Shown one piece after another: positions 15,881 through 20,332 of a stretch of DNA of 20,332 nucleotides. A program made the position numbers and the translations under genes. The notes under the pieces were generated by a model, which saw only the letters and a program-made list of their open reading frames with translations, did not search any database and was not told the DNA's origin. Where the stretch lies: assembly GCA_035554635.1 (NCBI GenBank), contig DATMIB010000088.1:1-20332 (forward strand), written 5' to 3'. Numbering within the stretch: position 1 is the stretch's first letter; each line of letters opens with the position of its first letter. This DNA comes from RPQJ01 sp035554635 (lineage in GTDB: Bacteria > Pseudomonadota > Gammaproteobacteria > Steroidobacterales > Steroidobacteraceae).

Positions 15881-18483
15881 GGCTGGGTCACCGTCGGCAT
15901 GAGCTTGGCCGGGGTACCGATCGAGGACGTGGCAGGCGTCGGCTCGGCGAGGCGCCGCACGTCTTCGGCCGTGGCGGCCTGCAAGGCACGTTGTGCAAGT
16001 GCGCGGCAGCGGTCGATCTCGAGGGTCGCGAGCCGCGCCTTGACCGCGGGCACGTACGCGTATGCCACGGACAACTCGTGCACGCCTAGGCCGAGCAGGA
16101 TCGGTATCGCGGCTTCGTCGAGCGCAAGGTTGCCGCAGACCGCGACCTCGCGTCCGTGCCGTCGCGCCGCCTCGCACACGGACGCAATGAGTCGCAACAC
16201 CGCAGGGTGCAGCCCGTCGAGGCGTGCCGCGAGTCGCGGGTGCGTGCGGTCCATCGCGAGCGTGTACTGCGTCAGGTCGTTGGTGCCGAGCGACAGGAAG
16301 TCCGCCTGCGAGGCCAGCGTGTCGGCCAGCACGGCCGCGGCGGGCGTCTCGATCATCACGCCGAGTGGCGGGGGCTGCGGAAGGCCGAGCTCGCCGACGC
16401 AACGCGCCAGTTCGACGCGGACGGCCCCGAGCTCCGCCGCGTCGGTGACCATCGGCAACAGGATGCGACACTGGCCCGCCGGCTGGACGCGCAGGATCGC
16501 GCGCAACTGCTCGCGCAACAGCTCGGGTCGGAAGAGGCTCGTGCGCACACCGCGCAGCCCGAGGGCCGGATTGTCCTCGTGCGGCATCGGCAAATAGTCG
16601 AGCGGCTTGTCGCCGCCGACGTCGAGCGTGCGGATCGTGAGCGTACGGCCTCCGAGTCGCGCCGCCGTCTCCTGGTACATCGCGAGCTGCTCGTCCTCGC
16701 CCGGCGCCGTCGTGCGATCGAGGAACAGGAACTCGCTGCGCAGCAGGCCGCAGCCCTCGGCTCCGAGTGCCAGGGCCTGCGAGGCTTCCCCCGGCGCGCC
16801 GAGGTTGGCATAGACCAGCACGCGCGTGCCGTCGGCGGTGCGGGCTTCGCGCTGGGCCGCGAGCCGCTCATGCTCGCGTCGCGTGCGAGCGTCCGCGATC
16901 CGGGCTGCTGCGGTTGCGCGCAAGGCGGCGTCCGGCGCGAGGTGCAGCCGTCCCGTCTGCGCATCGAGCAGCACGACGGTGCCGTCGGCGACGTCCGCGA
17001 GCTCCGGCCCGGCCGCGACCAGCATCGGCAAGCCGGCCGAGCCCGCGAGGATCGCCACGTGCGAGGTCGCACCACCGGCGACCGTGCACAAGCCGGCGAG
17101 CCGCGTCAGGTCGAGCGCCGAGAACTGCGAGGGCAGGATGTCGTGCGCCACGACGATCGCGCCGTCGGGCAGCGTGCGGGTGCCGGTGGGCGCGCACGCG
17201 AGCCCCAGTGCCGTCAGCACCTGTCGTTCGAGGTCATGCAGGTCCGCGACCCGCTCGCGCAGGTACGCGTCGTCGAGTCGTTCGAGTTCCTGCGCTTGCG
17301 CGGTCGTGGCCGTACGCCAGGCGTGCCCGGCAGAATGGCCGCGCTCGATGTCGCGCTCGGCAGCTTCGACGAGCACCGGATCGTCGAGCAGCAGCGCGTG
17401 CGCCGCCGCGAGTTCGCGATGCGACGTGCCTGCCGTCGCAGCGTCGCCCAGCAGGCCAGCGCGCACGGACCGCAACGCTTCGCGCAGCGCCGCCATCTCC
17501 TGCATCACGCCGCGACCGTCCGGCGGCACGTCGAACGTCGAAGCGCGCAACCAGTGCACGGGCCCAAGCGCGAGGCCGCGGCTCGCGATGACTGCCGGTA
17601 CCACGTCCGCCGGCGTAGCAGGACCGATCGATGGCAGGTCGGCCCGTGCGTCCGCCCCCGGCGGTGTCGGCCCCACCGCAGCCTCCGGCGTCGTGAGCAC
17701 GGCCGCGATCTGTGCGAGTGCGCCGGACGCGCCGGGCCCCTCTCCGCGCAGTTCGACGGTGTCGCCTTGCCGCGCGCCGAGCGTCATCAGCGCCGTCACA
17801 CTGCGTGCGTCGGCCTCTCGTGTGCCATGCCGCAGTGTCACGCGCGCGGTTGCTGCCCGCGCTGCCTGGGCAATCCGGGCGGCGGGACGCGCGTGCAGGC
17901 CGTGCGCGAGCGCAACGACGACCGTACGCGACGAGATTGCGGTGGCTGCGGTGCCGATGCCGGCACTGGAATGAGTGCCGGCGGCCGATGCGCCTCCGCC
18001 GGCCTCGGTTGCCACGGCGTGTATCCGCGCGAGCGGCTGGCCGACGCGCACGAAGGCTGCGGTCACGAGTGGTTCGACACGACGCCCTTCGCCGAGCACG
18101 ACGACGGGCGTGACGAGACTCGTGACGCGTTGCGCGAGGCCGTCGAGGTCGAAACGCAGCAGCGGGTCGCCGGCACGCACCTGCGCGCCGACGCCGACGA
18201 GCGCTTCGAAGCCAGCTCCGTGCTGGGCGACCGTGTCGATGCCGACGTGGACGAGCACTTCGATGCCGGTCGACGTGCGCAGCGTCACGGCGTGACGCGA
18301 CACGGGCAACAGGATCACCTCGCCGTCGCACGGTGCGTGCACGATCGATCCGGTCGGGTCGATCGCGACGCCGTCGCCGAGCAGGCGGCCGCTGAAGACG
18401 GCATCGGGAGCATCGTCGAGCGAGCTGCACCAGCCGTCGAGCGGTGCGTAGAGGACCAGCGGTGCCGGCGTCGCGGTGGTCAC
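15877..18483 (-). CDS. nagF: PTS multiphosphoryl transfer protein, EIIA(Glc)-HPr-EI fusion
   Basis: This 868-residue cytosolic protein carries the phosphate chain from PEP to the EIICB permease in one polypeptide. Residues 1-155 are a glucose-type EIIA with the phosphorylated His79 (VLVHVGIDTV) and partner His64 (SRHAV). Residues about 187-270 are HPr with His197 in HGLHARPAARIA. Residues about 300-868 are enzyme I: phospho-His475 in GGATSHVAIL, the PEP-binding LLRSEFLFLDR, GVMIETPAA, LGTNDLTQYTLAMDR, and the active-site Cys783 in VCGNLALDE. Ala/Gly-rich linkers join the domains. The start is GTG at 18483, overlapping the hexosaminidase stop (GTGA), with a G-run at 18491-18495 as ribosome site. 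The same domain order is known in GlcNAc PTS proteins (NagF) of Xanthomonas- and Ralstonia-type bacteria. Confidence 0.95.
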   Translation of the reverse strand: MTTATPAPLVLYAPLDGWCSSLDDAPDAVFSGRLLGDGVAIDPTGSIVHAPCDGEVILLPVSRHAVTLRTSTGIEVLVHVGIDTVAQHGAGFEALVGVGAQVRAGDPLLRFDLDGLAQRVTSLVTPVVVLGEGRRVEPLVTAAFVRVGQPLARIHAVATEAGGGASAAGTHSSAGIGTAATAISSRTVVVALAHGLHARPAARIAQAARAATARVTLRHGTREADARSVTALMTLGARQGDTVELRGEGPGASGALAQIAAVLTTPEAAVGPTPPGADARADLPSIGPATPADVVPAVIASRGLALGPVHWLRASTFDVPPDGRGVMQEMAALREALRSVRAGLLGDAATAGTSHRELAAAHALLLDDPVLVEAAERDIERGHSAGHAWRTATTAQAQELERLDDAYLRERVADLHDLERQVLTALGLACAPTGTRTLPDGAIVVAHDILPSQFSALDLTRLAGLCTVAGGATSHVAILAGSAGLPMLVAAGPELADVADGTVVLLDAQTGRLHLAPDAALRATAAARIADARTRREHERLAAQREARTADGTRVLVYANLGAPGEASQALALGAEGCGLLRSEFLFLDRTTAPGEDEQLAMYQETAARLGGRTLTIRTLDVGGDKPLDYLPMPHEDNPALGLRGVRTSLFRPELLREQLRAILRVQPAGQCRILLPMVTDAAELGAVRVELARCVGELGLPQPPPLGVMIETPAAAVLADTLASQADFLSLGTNDLTQYTLAMDRTHPRLAARLDGLHPAVLRLIASVCEAARRHGREVAVCGNLALDEAAIPILLGLGVHELSVAYAYVPAVKARLATLEIDRCRALAQRALQAATAEDVRRLAEPTPATSSIGTPAKLMPTVTQP

Positions 18484-20332
18484 CGTGCGACCCCCGTTGG
18501 GGAGGGGTTGGTCGTCGACGTGGTGTCGTCGCCGGCCGAAGGCTTGAGTTCGACGCGATCGAGCGCCCACATCGGATCGATCGCGCGCCCCGTGAAACGG
18601 AAGCAGAGCCCTCGCGTGTCCTGCTGTGGCGCGAGTTGCACCGCCGGGAGCCGCGTCACGGCATCGCGATCCAGGGCCGGAGCGAGTGGCAGCGACGCGA
18701 GCAGCGTGCCGTCGCAGGTTGTGGCGCGCACCTCGAGTTCGCCGGCTGGCGTCGCCGGCGGGGCGAGCGCGATCGCGTCGCGGTCCTTCCCGATCTGGAA
18801 GTTGAACGGGAACTGACCGACGTCGGCGACGAGCGTCGCGCCGCGCGTGAGGTCGACGCCGAGCCAGGTCCAGCACGGGTTCATGATGTCGACGAGGAAC
18901 CGTGCGCGCGGCCCGTCGACCGGCCCGTCGTCCTCGAGGTTCAGCACCAGCTTGTCGCTGCAGAGCTCGAGCTCCTGGCTGCGGCGCACGTTGGCTGCCG
19001 GGGGCGCGCTCGTCTCGAATTCGCTGGTCGCCGCGCGGAGGCCGACGGCGCGGTACCACGGCCGTGCCGCCAGGACGCGTGCGCGAAAGTCGTCGTAGTT
19101 GCGTCGCGACGCCGGTGTCCAGCCGAGTTCGGCGACGGCGGCCGCGCGTGGCCAGGTCATCCACTCGACGCGCTCCTCGGTGCGGATGTGCTCGGCCCAG
19201 ACGTTGCCCTGCACGCCGATCAGGTGGTGCAGTTGCTCGTCGGTCAGGCCGGAGACGCGTGTGTCGAAGCCGTAGACGTCGCGCAACGTGACGAGACGTC
19301 CTCTTCCCGGCGGCTCGGTGGTCGAGGCGCTCTGGCGATTGTCGAAGTACAAAGTCGGCCACGCGGCGAGTACGGCATCGTGACCGGATTGCGCGGCGGT
19401 GCGGGCGCCCTCGACGCCGCGCCAGGACATGATCGTCGCGTCGGCCGGGATGCCGCCTTCGAGGATCTCGTCCCAGCCGACGAGCCGCCGGCCGTGCTGG
19501 TCGAGAAAACGTCCGATGCGCGCGATGAACCAGCCCTGCAGCGCCGCCTCGTCACGCACGCCAAGCTCGCGCATGCGCGCCTGCACGCGGGGGGAGGCGC
19601 GCCACTGGTCCTTGACCGCCTCGTCGCCGCCCACGTGGATGTACGTGCCCGGGAACAGCTCCATCACTTCGCGCAGCACGTTCTCGAGGAAGCCGAACGT
19701 CGACTCCTCGACGTTGAACAGGTTCGCGTAGACGCCCCAGTCGGCCGGCACCCGGCCCGGCGTCACGACGCCGAGGCCGAGCTCGGGGTACGCGGCGATC
19801 GCGGCCGAGGCGTGTCCGGGCATTTCGATCTCCGGCACGATCGTGATGCCGCGCTCGGCGGCGTAGCGCACGATCCGGCGCACGGTGTCCTGCGAGTAGT
19901 AGCCGCCGTGAAGGCGCGGCTTGCCGGTGGCGGGATCGACGTCGCGCTCGGCCGCGCGTCCGGCCGGCACGCGCCACGCGCCGATTTCGGTGAGCTTCGG
20001 GTAGCGCTTGATCTCCAGACGCCAGGCCTGGTCGTCGGTCAGGTGCCAGTGCAGCACGTTGAGCTTGTGCAGCGCCATCCAGTCGAGCGTGCGCTCGATG
20101 AATTCCGGCGACTGGTAGTGACGCGTCGAATCGAGCATCAGGCCACGCCAGCCGAACTGCGGCACGTCCTCGATCCGCAAAGTCGGAATGACGACCGGTC
20201 GTATCGCAACGCCGGGCGTCGCCGACGCAGCGGAAGTTGCGACGAGCTGCCACAGCGTCACCGCGCCGTGGCGCAGGCCCGCCACGTCGCCCGCCGTGAC
20301 GGTCGCTGCGTCCGGCGTGACGACCAGTCGAT
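18480..20332 (-). CDS. Beta-N-acetylhexosaminidase, GH20 (N-terminus cut off by window)
   Basis: This encodes a GH20 hexosaminidase that cleaves terminal GlcNAc from chitin oligosaccharides or glycans by substrate-assisted catalysis. The frame is open to the window edge, so the start and any signal peptide are missing. The first visible residues (LVVTPDAATVTAGDVAGLRHGAVTL) are the end of the GH20b accessory domain. The catalytic barrel shows GWRGLMLDSTRHY, LNVLHWHLTDDQAWRLEI, GGYYSQDTVRRIVRYA, VPEIEMPGHASAAI, the catalytic Asp-Glu pair in HVGGDEAVKDQW (codons at 19623-19625 and 19620-19622), GWDEILEGG, MSWRG and GNVWAEHI. About 170 C-terminal residues after the barrel look like a beta-sandwich module. 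Its stop overlaps the PTS fusion gene by 4 bp, so cleavage and uptake of GlcNAc are co-expressed. Confidence 0.95.
   Translation of the reverse strand, partial: RLVVTPDAATVTAGDVAGLRHGAVTLWQLVATSAASATPGVAIRPVVIPTLRIEDVPQFGWRGLMLDSTRHYQSPEFIERTLDWMALHKLNVLHWHLTDDQAWRLEIKRYPKLTEIGAWRVPAGRAAERDVDPATGKPRLHGGYYSQDTVRRIVRYAAERGITIVPEIEMPGHASAAIAAYPELGLGVVTPGRVPADWGVYANLFNVEESTFGFLENVLREVMELFPGTYIHVGGDEAVKDQWRASPRVQARMRELGVRDEAALQGWFIARIGRFLDQHGRRLVGWDEILEGGIPADATIMSWRGVEGARTAAQSGHDAVLAAWPTLYFDNRQSASTTEPPGRGRLVTLRDVYGFDTRVSGLTDEQLHHLIGVQGNVWAEHIRTEERVEWMTWPRAAAVAELGWTPASRRNYDDFRARVLAARPWYRAVGLRAATSEFETSAPPAANVRRSQELELCSDKLVLNLEDDGPVDGPRARFLVDIMNPCWTWLGVDLTRGATLVADVGQFPFNFQIGKDRDAIALAPPATPAGELEVRATTCDGTLLASLPLAPALDRDAVTRLPAVQLAPQQDTRGLCFRFTGRAIDPMWALDRVELKPSAGDDTTSTTNPSPTGVAR

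Noticed and set aside
15881..16471. Extension of the EIICB frame upstream of its ATG
   Set aside because: It overlaps the enzyme I coding region and has low-complexity Arg-rich composition; the ATG at 15880 gives the conserved IIC start.
18484..19362. Extension of the PTS fusion frame into the hexosaminidase gene
   Set aside because: The translation is Arg-rich and antibody-free of motifs, meaning no recognisable domain is present, while the GH20 frame there is fully supported. The GTG at 18483 begins a normal EIIA domain.

Overview
This is a very GC-rich chromosomal window (by eye close to 70%). Its coding style and gene content suggest a Gammaproteobacterium near the Xanthomonadales/Lysobacterales or Nevskiales; a betaproteobacterium is possible. 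The hints are a GlcNAc phosphotransferase built from an EIIA-HPr-EI fusion plus a NagE-type EIICB next to a GH20 hexosaminidase, a NodT-type tripartite efflux operon, a PEP-CTERM surface protein and CRP-type sites. No rRNA, tRNA, CRISPR array, insertion sequence or phage gene was seen. The taxonomic guess is inference.

Layout, left to right. (1) 1-1059: the 3' part of a type I methionine aminopeptidase gene, then a nikR-type nickel regulator. (2) 1217-4098: a large secreted FG-GAP/ASPIC-UnbV protein whose stop overlaps the start of a small unknown membrane protein. (3) 4122-6186: a YgjV-like inner-membrane protein (minus strand), divergent from a CaiB/BaiF class III CoA-transferase. (4) 6187-7500: a 441-bp regulatory region with a near-consensus sigma-54 promoter and two CRP-like palindromes, then a PEP-CTERM surface protein with a clear intrinsic terminator. 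(5) 7742-8938: an unassigned secreted protein with glycoside-hydrolase-like motifs. (6) 9085-14047: an extended -10 promoter and a very large palindrome ahead of a four-gene efflux operon (outer-membrane factor, membrane fusion protein, ABC ATPase, ABC permease). (7) 14087-20332, minus strand and convergent with the efflux operon: hexosaminidase (cut by the window end), EIIA-HPr-EI and EIICB, joined by 4-bp overlaps.

How the genes work together. The minus-strand operon should release GlcNAc from chitin-type oligosaccharides, then import and phosphorylate it with a complete PTS relay encoded in two genes. The efflux operon is a MacAB-TolC-like assembly with the ATPase and permease on separate genes. 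The PEP-CTERM gene looks tightly regulated, with sigma-54 control plus possible CRP/Clp-family input, as expected for a surface protein tied to exopolysaccharide or biofilm state.

I did not find an unmistakable new system such as a defence island or BGC. The best candidates for new biology are the composite control region at 6319-6550, the 41-bp palindrome at 9094-9134, the EIICB protein with a second IIB-like domain lacking the phospho-cysteine, the unassigned secreted enzyme-like protein, and the polyserine tract in the efflux adaptor.
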